Origin: an uncultured Clostridia bacterium
GTDB lineage: Bacteria > Bacillota > Clostridia > Oscillospirales > Oscillospiraceae
Assembly: GCA_937894515.1 (NCBI GenBank)
Contig: CALCRH010000122.1
Location: 1-5,310, forward strand
DNA: 5,310 nucleotides
Direction of reading: 5' to 3'
Part shown: piece by piece, positions 5,307-5,310 of the stretch
How positions within the stretch are numbered: position 1 is the stretch's first letter
How the letters are laid out: every line of letters begins with the position of its first letter
Program-made: the position numbers and the translations under genes
The notes under the pieces: model-generated
Told to the model about the DNA's origin: nothing
Seen by the model: the letters and a program-made list of their open reading frames with translations, nothing else
Databases searched by the model: none

Positions 5307-5310
5307 GCGT

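Noticed and set aside
1..5310. CRISPR array, tRNA or rRNA genes
   Set aside because: No regularly spaced long repeats and no tRNA- or rRNA-like segments were seen; the only periodic repeats are the 11-bp operator units.

Overview
The window is about 5.3 kb of Firmicutes DNA, most likely from a gut-type clostridium. The reasons are strong GGAGG-type ribosome binding sites at short spacing, moderate GC content, VanR/VanS-like two-component signalling proteins, and at the right edge the remains of genes typical of clostridial integrative elements of the Tn4451/Tn1549 kind. The species cannot be named from this sequence.

Layout. Positions 1-161 hold a possible gene tail that enters from the left edge. 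A response regulator (221-895) and a membrane histidine kinase (892-2121) follow, overlapping by four bases. A 361-bp gap (2122-2482) carries two promoter-like arrays, a perfect 14-bp hairpin and no convincing gene. Next come a MacB/FtsX-type ABC permease (2483-4048) and its ATPase (4061-4717), 12 bp apart. After them lie about 170 bp of unassigned DNA, a strong hairpin terminator (4891-4916), and on the minus strand a broken tnpV fragment joined to the first codons of another mobile-element gene (4926-5167).

How it works together. The genes form a self-contained sense-and-export cassette. The kinase would sense an extracellular signal through its ~125-residue ectodomain and phosphorylate the OmpR/PhoB-type regulator, which would switch on the exporter. 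The sequence offers a direct candidate for that wiring. Three places, before the regulator gene, just after the kinase gene and before the permease gene, carry tandem 11-bp direct repeats built on CTTTAG. In all three the repeats end exactly 5 bp before a -10-like hexamer, and there is no consensus -35. This is the geometry of PhoB/VanR-type activator sites. The two downstream copies are extended by two further 11-bp units starting TTCAC or TTTAC.

Most notable points: the three-copy 11-bp operator/promoter array; the orphan middle copy (2132-2186), which points into a non-coding stretch ending in a hairpin; a permease with methionine/glycine-rich extracellular segments and an enlarged second outer loop; and the recombined mobile-element debris to the right, which suggests the cassette is cargo of, or lies beside, an integrative element.
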